Below, one piece after another: positions 1 to 5,430 of a DNA stretch of 5,430 bases (position 1 is the first letter of the stretch; the number at the start of each line of letters is the position of its first letter). The stretch spans positions 15,098-20,527 of the forward strand of contig DLKG01000054.1 in the NCBI GenBank assembly GCA_002490315.1. The letters run 5' to 3'. The notes under the pieces were generated by a model. The model ran no database searches. It saw only the letters and a list, made by a program, of their open reading frames with translations, and was not told where the DNA came from. This DNA is from Prevotella sp. UBA7594 (GTDB lineage: Bacteria > Bacteroidota > Bacteroidia > Bacteroidales > Bacteroidaceae). The position numbers were made by a program, and so were the translations under genes.

Positions 1-9
1 TTGCGGATG

Positions 10-39
10 CAAAGGTAATAAGATTTTTGTAAACGCAAA
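10..39 (-). promoter_or_regulatory. Leftward Bacteroidetes-type promoter for a gene outside the window
   Basis: Read on the minus strand, positions 17-10 give TACCTTTG, a full match to the Bacteroidetes -7 element TAnnTTTG. Positions 39-36 give TTTG, the -33 element, separated by 18 bp, close to the usual 19-21. Transcription would leave the window at its left edge, so the gene served is not visible. The -7 box sits inside a small inverted repeat (TTGC, four bases, GCAA at 2-13 and its flanks). The call rests on consensus and spacing alone. Confidence 0.6.
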
Positions 40-50
40 AACTTTTTGCG
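34..50. repeat. Perfect 8-bp inverted repeat overlapping the leftward -33 box
   Basis: CGCAAAAA at 34-41 and TTTTTGCG at 43-50 are exact reverse complements around one central base. On the + strand the repeat is followed closely by a nine-T run, so it could act as an intrinsic terminator for rightward transcription entering the window, with the inner A/T pairs forming the loop. Equally, it covers the leftward TTTG box and could be an operator. The sequence alone does not decide between these. Confidence 0.35.
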
Positions 51-81
51 AGTTTTTTTTTGTTTTCCCTGCTTTTTTTTT
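43..81. promoter_or_regulatory. Phased T/A-tracts, probable intrinsically bent DNA
   Basis: Runs of T begin at 43 (5 bases), 53 (9), 63 (4) and 73 (9), a 10-bp period that matches one helical turn. On the minus strand these are A-tracts directly upstream of the leftward promoter at 10-39. Phased A-tracts are known to bend DNA, and A-tracts upstream of promoters can act as UP-like elements. That this set activates the leftward promoter is inference. Confidence 0.45.
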
Positions 82-189
82 GTGCCGTTTCCATGTCGTA
101 GCCCCGTCTGCATGGCATCAGCCAGCAGCTGTTGTGCTAATATACATTAAGAAATAGGAGCAGCGTGATGTTTATCCGACTTATTGTTG

Positions 190-197
190 TAATTTTG
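190..197 (+). promoter_or_regulatory. Probable -7 element of the S41 protease gene
   Basis: TAATTTTG matches TAnnTTTG exactly and lies 52 bp before the ATG at 250, which would give a leader of roughly 45 nt that is strongly A/T-rich. No clear TTTG is present 19-21 bp upstream; that stretch (about 165-172) holds only a degenerate TGTT. The same octamer, followed by GC, is the -7 box of the metalloprotease gene at 3641-3648. Confidence 0.5.
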
Positions 198-249
198 CAG
201 TCATTTATAAATATAATGTAAATTATCCCAAAATAACACGATAGCCATT

Positions 250-1911
250 ATGCGCAAACTTATTGTTTTTGTAATGCTGCTCCTGCCCCTCATGGCGACG
301 GCGCAGAACAGCAGCGACCATAATTTCAAGGTGGCGAAGAATCTTGAAGTGTTCAACGCCATCTACCGCAACCTCGATCTCCTTTATGTCGACACGCTCG
401 ACGCCGACAACGTGGTGGGCACGGCGGTGAAGCAGATGCTGCGCAGTCTCGACCCCTACACGGAGTACTTCCCTGAGGACAAGGCGGGCGAGTACAAGCA
501 GATGATGACAGGCAAGTACGCCGGTATAGGTGCCGTCATCAGCTATAGCTTCACGCGCAAGCAGGTGGTAATCAACGAGCCTTACGAGGGGATGCCTGCC
601 GCCGAGGCCGGACTGCGCAAGGGCGACATCATCATAAGTATCGACGGCGAGTCGATGGCTGGGAAGAACACGCAATATGTCTCCGAGCATCTGCGTGGCG
701 ATGCCGGCACTACCCTCGTGCTGAAGATAGAGCGCCCGTCTACGGGGAAGAAGATGACGCTGAAGATACAGCGCCGCGCCATACAGATGGCAGCCTTGCC
801 CTACTACGGACTGCAGCCCGACTCCATCGGCTACATCTCCTACAACCAGTATCTCGAGAACACAGCCAAGGACGTGCGCCGCGCCTTCATCGACATGCGC
901 TCGCGCGGAATGAAGGCTCTCGTGCTCGACCTTCGCAACAATGGTGGCGGATCGGTGCAGGAGGCCATACAGATTCTCAGCATGTTCGTGCCCAAGGGCA
1001 AGCGCCTGCTTGAGATGCGCGGCAAAGTGAAGAGTTCCAACCAGACCTACACGTCCACCATCGAGCCAATCGACACCGTGATGCCAATCGTCGTTCTCGT
1101 CAACGACAACACGGCGAGCGCCAGCGAGATTACGAGCGGAGCCCTTCAAGACCTCGACCGGGCGGTCATCATGGGCACGCGCACTTTCGGCAAGGGGCTT
1201 GTGCAGGTGCCCAACGTGCCGCTGCCCTACAACGGCAAGCTGAAGCTCACCACGGCGAAGTACTACATACCGTCCGGACGCTGCATACAGGCACTGAAGT
1301 ACCGCCACACCGATGACGGCTACGTCGGCGAGCACGTCGCCGACTCGCTGACGCATGAGTTTCGCACGGCTGCCGGACGCATCGTGCGCGACGGAGGAGG
1401 CATAAAGCCCGATGTGGAGGTGCAGCCCGACTCGCTGCCAAACATCGCCTACTACCTCTCGCGCATGGACACGACGGACGTGCTGCTCAATTACGAGATG
1501 GATTTTATCGCTAAGCACCCGACCGTCGCTGCACCGTCGGAGTTTGTGCTCTCCGATGCCGACTATGAGCAGTTTAAAGACTACGTCATAAAGAGCGGCT
1601 TCACCTACGACCAGGTGAGCGAGAAGTATCTCAAGGACCTTGAGAAGCTTGCACGCTTCGAGGGCTACTACGACGACGCCAAGGAGGAGTTTGCTGCCCT
1701 TTCAAAGAAGCTGAAGCACAACATCTCGAAGGATCTCGACTATCCCTACAACAAGCAGAAGCTGAAGGAAATGCTCACCACCGACATCATGACTGCCTAC
1801 TATTACGAGCGGGGAGCCATCGAAAACTCCCTGCGTGTCGACAAGCAGTATGCAGAGGCGGTGAAGCTGCTGAAGGACGGGGAGAGATACAGAAAGCTGC
1901 TCTCAAAATAA
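250..1911 (+). CDS. S41-family C-terminal processing peptidase (CtpA/Prc-like), exported
   Basis: Periplasmic or exported serine protease of the tail-specific protease family, which trims or degrades proteins from their C-termini. The 553 residues begin with a signal peptide (Arg2-Lys3, hydrophobic 4-16, likely cleavage after Ala18 in ATA-Q). There is no lipobox Cys, so a lipoprotein is unlikely. A PDZ domain spans about 88-178 (GIGA at 92-95, then AAEAGLRKGDIIISIDG). The catalytic core has LDLRNNGGG at 226-234, nucleophile Ser290 in TASASE, Lys315 in FGKG and Gln319. The Ser-Lys spacing of 25 equals that of E. coli Prc (S430/K455), and Gln at Lys+4 matches the Ser-Lys-Gln triad known in CtpB, so the enzyme should be active. 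Residues from about 400 form a Lys/Glu/Tyr-rich, probably helical tail, as in many Bacteroidetes S41 proteins. The ATG at 250 is chosen because the signal peptide starts there. The cellular substrate cannot be told from sequence. No partner gene overlaps it. Confidence 0.95.
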   Translation: MRKLIVFVMLLLPLMATAQNSSDHNFKVAKNLEVFNAIYRNLDLLYVDTLDADNVVGTAVKQMLRSLDPYTEYFPEDKAGEYKQMMTGKYAGIGAVISYSFTRKQVVINEPYEGMPAAEAGLRKGDIIISIDGESMAGKNTQYVSEHLRGDAGTTLVLKIERPSTGKKMTLKIQRRAIQMAALPYYGLQPDSIGYISYNQYLENTAKDVRRAFIDMRSRGMKALVLDLRNNGGGSVQEAIQILSMFVPKGKRLLEMRGKVKSSNQTYTSTIEPIDTVMPIVVLVNDNTASASEITSGALQDLDRAVIMGTRTFGKGLVQVPNVPLPYNGKLKLTTAKYYIPSGRCIQALKYRHTDDGYVGEHVADSLTHEFRTAAGRIVRDGGGIKPDVEVQPDSLPNIAYYLSRMDTTDVLLNYEMDFIAKHPTVAAPSEFVLSDADYEQFKDYVIKSGFTYDQVSEKYLKDLEKLARFEGYYDDAKEEFAALSKKLKHNISKDLDYPYNKQKLKEMLTTDIMTAYYYERGAIENSLRVDKQYAEAVKLLKDGERYRKLLSK

Positions 1912-1931
1912 TCTTAACGGTTCAATCCGTG

Positions 1932-1969
1932 GAGGGTGTGATTAACAATTTGTATTTCGACACGCCCTC
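1932..1969 (+). repeat. Inverted repeat with long loop in the S41-DUF4250 gap
   Basis: GAGGGTGTG at 1932-1940 can pair with CACGCCCTC at 1961-1969 as a 9-bp stem with one G-U wobble, enclosing a 20-nt loop. The loop holds the first copy of ATTAACAATTTG. A smaller stem (ACGG 1917-1920 with CCGT 1927-1930, loop TTCAAT) lies just before it. No T-run follows, so it is a poor terminator. A role as RNA structure, mRNA 3'-end protection or protein site is open. Confidence 0.4.
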
Positions 1970-1992
1970 GTTCCAACGTTATTAACAATTTG
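1941..1992 (+). repeat. 12-bp direct repeat, copies starting 40 bp apart
   Basis: ATTAACAATTTG occurs at 1941-1952 and again at 1981-1992. The match extends upstream to GTnATTAACAATTTG, 14 of 15 bases. Starts are 40 bp apart, close to four helical turns, which would place both copies on the same DNA face. Each copy ends in TTTG, the Bacteroidetes -33 word, but no good TAnnTTTG follows either at 19-21 bp. A related ATTAACAA occurs at 3593-3600 ahead of the metalloprotease promoter. Confidence 0.5.
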
Positions 1993-2009
1993 GCTGACTG
2001 GAGTCAGCC
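1992..2009 (+). terminator. Strong short hairpin, possible weak terminator or leader structure
   Basis: GGCTGACT at 1992-1999 and AGTCAGCC at 2002-2009 are perfect complements, giving a 7-bp stem with a TGGA tetraloop (or 8 bp with two central bases). It is followed by C, only three T, then seven A. The T-run is short for an intrinsic terminator. The position, 80 nt after the S41 stop and 23 nt before the DUF4250 ATG, fits either the end of the protease transcript or a structure in the leader of the next operon. Confidence 0.4.
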
Positions 2010-2032
2010 CTTTAAAAAAACATTTATATATT

Positions 2033-2212
2033 ATGCTTGATTTACCCAAAGATCCGATGATGCTCTTCAGCGTCATCAATATGCGTCTGCGCGACATCTA
2101 TCCATCGCTTGACGCTTTGTGCGACGACCTGCATGTTGACAAACAAGAGATTATAGACAAACTCGCCTCAGTTGGATATGAATATAACGCAGAACAAAAC
2201 AAATTCTGGTAA
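2033..2212 (+). CDS. DUF4250 family small protein of unknown function
   Basis: A 59-residue protein that I recognise as DUF4250 from its full-length pattern: LPKDPMMLFSVINMRLRD near the start, SLDALCDDL at about 25-33, then VDKQEIIDKLASVGYEY at 35-51 and NKFW at the end. These small proteins of about 55-60 residues occur widely in Bacteroidetes and Firmicutes, and no function is established to my knowledge. There is no signal peptide or membrane segment, so it is probably cytosolic. The central LDALCDDLHVDKQEIIDKL part looks helical and somewhat like a helix-turn-helix or recognition fold, which is inference only. The start is the ATG in an A/T-rich leader with no Shine-Dalgarno. The MATE gene follows 25 nt later, or overlaps by 35 nt if its earlier ATG is used, so the two are probably one operon. 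Confidence 0.85.
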   Translation: MLDLPKDPMMLFSVINMRLRDIYPSLDALCDDLHVDKQEIIDKLASVGYEYNAEQNKFW

Positions 2213-2237
2213 CAAAACAAACTTTCTTAGTGGCTCA

Positions 2238-3566
2238 ATGCTTCAGCACTACCGCACGCTGCTCTCCATCGGAATACCTATAATGATAGGTCAGATGGGC
2301 ATGATAGTACTGGGCTTTGCCGACACGATGATGGTGGGCCACCACAGCACGACCGAGCTTGGTGCCGCCTCGTTCGTCAACAACATCATTAACCTTGCCA
2401 TCATCACCGGTACGGGATTCTCCTACGGGCTTACGCCCGTCGTCGGCGCCCTCTTCGGACGCCGTGAACTGCGCGAAGCTGGTCAGGCGTTGCGTTGCTC
2501 GCTGCTCACCAACGTTCTTGCAGCCATGGTGATGATGAGCGTGCTCGCCGTGCTCTTCTTCAATCTCGGCAACATCGGTCAGCCCGAGGAGCTGCTGCCC
2601 TATATGCGGCCCTATTACCTCGTGCTCTTCTCTTCGCTGCCCTTCGTGATGCTCTTCAACGCTTTCAAGCAGTTCACCGACAGCATCACGGAGACCCGCA
2701 CGTCGATGTGGATACTCCTCAGCGGTAACCTGCTCAACATTCTCGGCAACTACCTGCTCATCTACGGCAAGTGTGGTCTGCCCGAACTCGGCGTCGTCGG
2801 AGCTGGTGTCTCCACGCTCGTCTCGCGTGCCGTTATGGTTGCGGTGTTTGCCGCCGTGTTCTTCTGGGGCCGGAAGTTCTCCCCCTATCGCGAGGGCTTC
2901 CGCCTGCTTGGATGGTCGCGCAGACTGCTCGGTCGCCTCGCCTCGCTCGGCACGCCGATAGCTCTTGAGATGGGTATGGAGACGGCTTCCTTCTCGCTCT
3001 CCATAATAATGGTGGGGTGGCTCGGCACGATAGCCCTCGCGTCCCATCAGGTGATGATAACCATCTCGCAGTTCACGTTCATGGTCTACTATGGTCTCGG
3101 TGCCGCCGTGGCTGTGCGCACGAGCTACTTCCACGGACAGCAAGATGTCGGAGGCGTTCGCCACACTGTGGCTGCCGGACTTCATCTCATGGTGGTGCTC
3201 GAAGTGGTGCTCGGAGGCATCATCTTCCTCCTGCGCCATCACATCGGCTCATGGTTTACGGACAGCGCGGAAGTGTCGGAGGCAGTGCTCACGCTCATGC
3301 TGCCGTTCTTCATCTATCAGTTTGGCGACGGACTCCAAATCAACTATGCCAACGCCCTGCGCGGCATCGCCGACGTGAAGCCGCTCATGGTGATAGCCTT
3401 CGTGGCGTTCTTTGTCATCTCCCTGCCCGTGGGCTATTTCTGCGGCTTTGTTCTCGGCTTCGGCTTGGAGGGCGTGTGGATGGCGTTCCCCTTCGGCTTG
3501 ACCTCGGCGGGCGTGATGATGTGGTGGCGCTTCCGGCGCTACGGCAGGCAGGTGGCACAAGCTTGA
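2238..3566 (+). CDS. MATE-family Na+ or H+/drug antiporter (NorM-like)
   Basis: Inner-membrane efflux pump of the multidrug and toxin extrusion family, exchanging cations for organic substrates. The 442 residues hold about 12 hydrophobic segments in two six-helix halves, roughly 9-30, 44-66, 88-110, 125-145, 157-177, 187-210 and 236-258, 264-290, 312-333, 348-370, 384-407, 408-428. GFADTMMVG at 26-34 is the conserved end of helix 1. Asp29, Glu248 and Asp364 each sit exactly seven residues before D36, E255 and D371 of Vibrio cholerae NorM as I recall them, so the cation/proton-coupling residues appear intact. The actual drug or metabolite is unknown. I chose ATG 2238 because the product then begins at the usual family N-terminus and clears DUF4250. 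ATG 2178 (462 residues) stays open, but its extra 20 codons are Asn/Thr/Lys-rich and A/T-ending, unlike the GC-ending codons of the rest. No clear terminator follows. Confidence 0.93.
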   Translation: MLQHYRTLLSIGIPIMIGQMGMIVLGFADTMMVGHHSTTELGAASFVNNIINLAIITGTGFSYGLTPVVGALFGRRELREAGQALRCSLLTNVLAAMVMMSVLAVLFFNLGNIGQPEELLPYMRPYYLVLFSSLPFVMLFNAFKQFTDSITETRTSMWILLSGNLLNILGNYLLIYGKCGLPELGVVGAGVSTLVSRAVMVAVFAAVFFWGRKFSPYREGFRLLGWSRRLLGRLASLGTPIALEMGMETASFSLSIIMVGWLGTIALASHQVMITISQFTFMVYYGLGAAVAVRTSYFHGQQDVGGVRHTVAAGLHLMVVLEVVLGGIIFLLRHHIGSWFTDSAEVSEAVLTLMLPFFIYQFGDGLQINYANALRGIADVKPLMVIAFVAFFVISLPVGYFCGFVLGFGLEGVWMAFPFGLTSAGVMMWWRFRRYGRQVAQA

Positions 3567-3616
3567 GCCACGGCAGTGTTAAAAAATGACACATTAACAA
3601 ATAATGAGGCAATAAA

Positions 3617-3648
3617 TTTGTCAAATAAACGCTATTTGTGTAATTTTG
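3617..3648 (+). promoter_or_regulatory. Promoter of the M6-like metalloprotease gene
   Basis: TTTG at 3617-3620 and TAATTTTG at 3641-3648 match the Bacteroidetes -33 and -7 elements with a 20-bp spacer, the best promoter in the window. The predicted start lies a few bases after 3648, giving a leader of about 35 nt. It shows that the protease gene is transcribed on its own, separately from the MATE gene ending at 3566. Confidence 0.7.
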
Positions 3649-3650
3649 CC

Positions 3651-3689
3651 ACGAAACTGAAACAATAAAAATAAAAACGCAAACATTAA
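3651..3689 (+). promoter_or_regulatory. A-rich untranslated leader in place of a Shine-Dalgarno
   Basis: The stretch before the ATG at 3690 is mostly A with scattered C and T, including AATAAAAATAAAAACGCAAA, and has no GGAGG-like motif. Bacteroidetes genes are known to rely on A-rich, unstructured leaders for initiation. This supports 3690 as the start and suggests efficient translation. Confidence 0.5.
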
Positions 3690-5430
3690 ATGAAGAAATT
3701 TTACGTGATGCTGTCGATGATGCTCGCTTTGGGCACGTCGACATTCGCCATTCCAGTGCAGAAGGGCATTAAGAAGGTTCTCACGCTTGCCGACGGCAGT
3801 CAGGTGATGGCAGAGATGCGTGGTGACGAGTTCCTCTCATGGTGGGAGGGAGAAGACGGAAAGGCTTACGTCGAGAACGGTTCATCCGACGTCTACCACA
3901 CTGTTGACCTCGAAGCCCTCAAGCCTGCAGCCGAGGCACGACGCGCCAAGATTGACGAGGCGCGTGCCTCACGCCTTGCACGCGTGAGAAAGAATGTCGG
4001 CAAGGGATCGGGCGAGATGCGTGCCGACCTCGGCGGCAGTCACATCCAGTATACGGGAAAGAAGAAGGGACTCATCATCCTTGCACAGTTCCCCGACAAG
4101 CAGTTTAAGGACACACACACGCTCAGCTACTACAAGGACGTTGCCAACAAGCCCGGCTTCACCAACGGTGAGGGCTACGTGGGCAGTGTGCGCGACTACT
4201 TCTACGACCAGAGCAACGGACAGTTTGAACTCGACTTCGACGTCCTCGGTCCGGTCATGGCGAAGAACAGCTACGCCTATTACGGCAAGGACGGCTCACA
4301 GGTAGACATCAATGTCGGCGAGCTCATCAAGGAGTGCTGCGATGCCGTTTCCGACCAGGTGAACTTCAGCGACTACGACTGGGACGGCGACGGCACTGCC
4401 GATCAGGTGTTCGTGCTCTATGCCGGACTCGGACAGGCTGCCGGCGGCGACGCCACCACCATCTGGCCCCACGAGTATGTGCTGCGTCAGACATCAGTAG
4501 GCGTGCTCTCATATCCTACGGGAAAGGTCGACACCTACGCCTGCGCACAGGAGCTTAGCCGCCGACCGCTCTCCTCAGGCGGCTTCGGCAAGACCGACTA
4601 CGCCTCAGGTATCGGCACTATATGCCATGAGTTCTCCCACTGTCTCGGCTTCGCCGACATGTACGACACCAACGGACAGAAGAATTACGCCATGAGCTAC
4701 TGGGACATCATGGACTCCGGCGCCTACAACGGCAACAGCTTCATTCCATGCAACTACACGGGCTTCGAGCGCATCTACGCCGGATGGACAGAGCCTATCG
4801 TGCTCGACGAGCCGGCAACCGTGAAGTCGATGAAGTCGATGTCCGACTTCGGACGTCCGTTCATCATGTACAACGACCGCAACAAGGACGAGGCTTACAT
4901 CTTCGACAACCGTCAGAAGACGGGCTGGGACCGCAGACTCTACGGCGAGGGACTCCTTATCACTCACCTCGACTACAATGCCTACTACTGGCGTGCCAAC
5001 AGCGTCAACACCATCAGCAGCCATCAGCGTTGCACCATCTTCCACGCCGACAACTCGGCTGGTGTGTCTCTGCTGCAGGACTTCGCTGGCGACCCATATC
5101 CCTATGAGTATGGCGGCGAGATAATGAACGACGAGCTGACGGACGACTCCGAGCCGGCTGCTTCGCTCTTCAACCGCAACAGCGACAACACCTACTACAT
5201 GGGCAAGCCCGTGACGCAGATACGCCGCAACGGTGACGGCACCATCTCGTTCCTCGTCATGGACGGCGACGACGACAACGTGCTCGACAACTCTCCCGTC
5301 GTAGACGCCATCAGCAGCGTTTCAGCCAATGTCAACGCTTCCGACAGTCGCATCTTCAGCATCGATGGCCGCTATCTCGGCTCCGACGCATCGAAGCTCG
5401 GCAAGGGCCTATATATAATAGGTGGAAAGA
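3690..5430 (+). CDS. Secreted M6-like zinc metalloprotease (immune inhibitor A type), 3' end cut by window
   Basis: Extracytoplasmic zinc endopeptidase resembling family M6 (InhA-like). The frame is open for 580 codons to the window edge with no stop. A signal peptide (Lys2-Lys3, hydrophobic 4-19, likely cleavage after Ala20 in TFA-IP) precedes a propeptide-like region to about 110 with LADGSQVMAEMRGDE and a basic Ala/Arg-rich helix near 77-100. The catalytic domain has DWDGDGTAD at 230-238, a DxDxDG calcium-loop pattern, then IWPHEY at 258-263. The metzincin zinc site HEFSHCLGFAD at 313-323 gives His313, Glu314, His317 and Asp323 as ligand/catalytic residues, and Met341 in DIMDSG is the Met-turn. 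From about 524 an acidic DGDDDN linker leads to a short beta-rich tail (IFSIDGRYLG, then GKGLYIIGGK at the edge) like Bacteroidales C-terminal domains. Start 3690 follows a clear promoter and A-rich leader. The native substrate is unknown; the catalytic residues are intact. Confidence 0.9.
   Translation, partial: MKKFYVMLSMMLALGTSTFAIPVQKGIKKVLTLADGSQVMAEMRGDEFLSWWEGEDGKAYVENGSSDVYHTVDLEALKPAAEARRAKIDEARASRLARVRKNVGKGSGEMRADLGGSHIQYTGKKKGLIILAQFPDKQFKDTHTLSYYKDVANKPGFTNGEGYVGSVRDYFYDQSNGQFELDFDVLGPVMAKNSYAYYGKDGSQVDINVGELIKECCDAVSDQVNFSDYDWDGDGTADQVFVLYAGLGQAAGGDATTIWPHEYVLRQTSVGVLSYPTGKVDTYACAQELSRRPLSSGGFGKTDYASGIGTICHEFSHCLGFADMYDTNGQKNYAMSYWDIMDSGAYNGNSFIPCNYTGFERIYAGWTEPIVLDEPATVKSMKSMSDFGRPFIMYNDRNKDEAYIFDNRQKTGWDRRLYGEGLLITHLDYNAYYWRANSVNTISSHQRCTIFHADNSAGVSLLQDFAGDPYPYEYGGEIMNDELTDDSEPAASLFNRNSDNTYYMGKPVTQIRRNGDGTISFLVMDGDDDNVLDNSPVVDAISSVSANVNASDSRIFSIDGRYLGSDASKLGKGLYIIGGK

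Noticed and set aside
91..115. Inverted repeat CCATG / CATGG with a 15-nt loop
   Set aside because: The arms are only 5 bp, with no flanking T-run or promoter box in register. It could easily be chance.
82..189. Possible small gene or RNA in the first gap
   Set aside because: I found no open frame with a plausible start and coding composition, and no tRNA-like or riboswitch-like pattern.
223..1518. 431-codon open frame on the minus strand across the S41 gene
   Set aside because: It lies wholly antisense to a gene with intact catalytic motifs. Its product is Val/His/Arg/Leu-rich with no recognisable domain, as expected from the complement of GC-ending codons.
2235..3242. 335-codon open frame on the minus strand across the MATE gene
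   Set aside because: The product is His/Glu-rich with no family pattern and mirrors the membrane-protein codons on the other strand. The + strand frame has conserved MATE residues.
3017..3589. 190-codon + strand frame overlapping the MATE 3' end
   Set aside because: It is Arg/His/Ser-rich, lacks any domain and is out of frame with a well-supported gene. It is a shadow.
3567..3616. Terminator after the MATE gene
   Set aside because: Only weak, short complementarity (GTGTT with GACAC around an A-run) is present and no T-run follows, so it cannot be supported as an intrinsic terminator.
4605..5045. Minus-strand and alternate + strand frames inside 3994-5107
   Set aside because: All are shadows of the continuous metalloprotease frame from 3690, which contains the HExxHxxGxxD site and runs off the window edge.

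Overview
The window looks like chromosomal DNA from a Bacteroidales bacterium, most likely Prevotella or a close relative. Three things support this. Promoters match the Bacteroidetes pattern (TTTG, about 19 bp, TAnnTTTG) rather than sigma70 boxes. Starts have A/T-rich leaders and no Shine-Dalgarno sequence. The gene types (secreted S41 protease, a DUF4250 micro-protein, a secreted M6-like metalloprotease with a short C-terminal GxY tail) are common in that order. Coding DNA is GC-rich at third codon positions and intergenic DNA is AT-rich. The genus is an inference.

Layout: Positions 1-249 are intergenic. A near-consensus promoter at 10-39 points left, out of the window. A 10-bp-phased set of T-runs (43-81) lies just upstream of it, and a -7 box at 190-197 faces right. 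Next is a complete S41 carboxyl-terminal processing protease (250-1911). A 121-nt gap (1912-2032) follows and is unusually rich in structure: three inverted repeats and a 12-bp direct repeat whose copies start exactly 40 bp apart. Then come a 59-residue DUF4250 gene (2033-2212) and a MATE-family multidrug/cation antiporter gene (2238-3566, possibly starting at 2178 inside DUF4250), which look co-transcribed. A second gap (3567-3689) carries a textbook Bacteroidetes promoter and an A-rich leader. The last gene (3690 to beyond 5430) is an M6-like zinc metalloprotease, cut by the window edge probably only a few codons before its stop.

How the genes relate: all four lie on the + strand, but they probably form at least two transcription units. 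The metalloprotease has its own promoter. The S41 protease may or may not be transcribed into the DUF4250-MATE pair, depending on what the structured gap does. Two products are exported proteases, one is an inner-membrane efflux pump, and one is a small protein of unknown function. They do not form an obvious pathway. I see no mobile element, CRISPR array, tRNA or rRNA, and no convincing new multi-gene system. The most unexplained parts are the 1912-2032 gap and the DUF4250-MATE junction.
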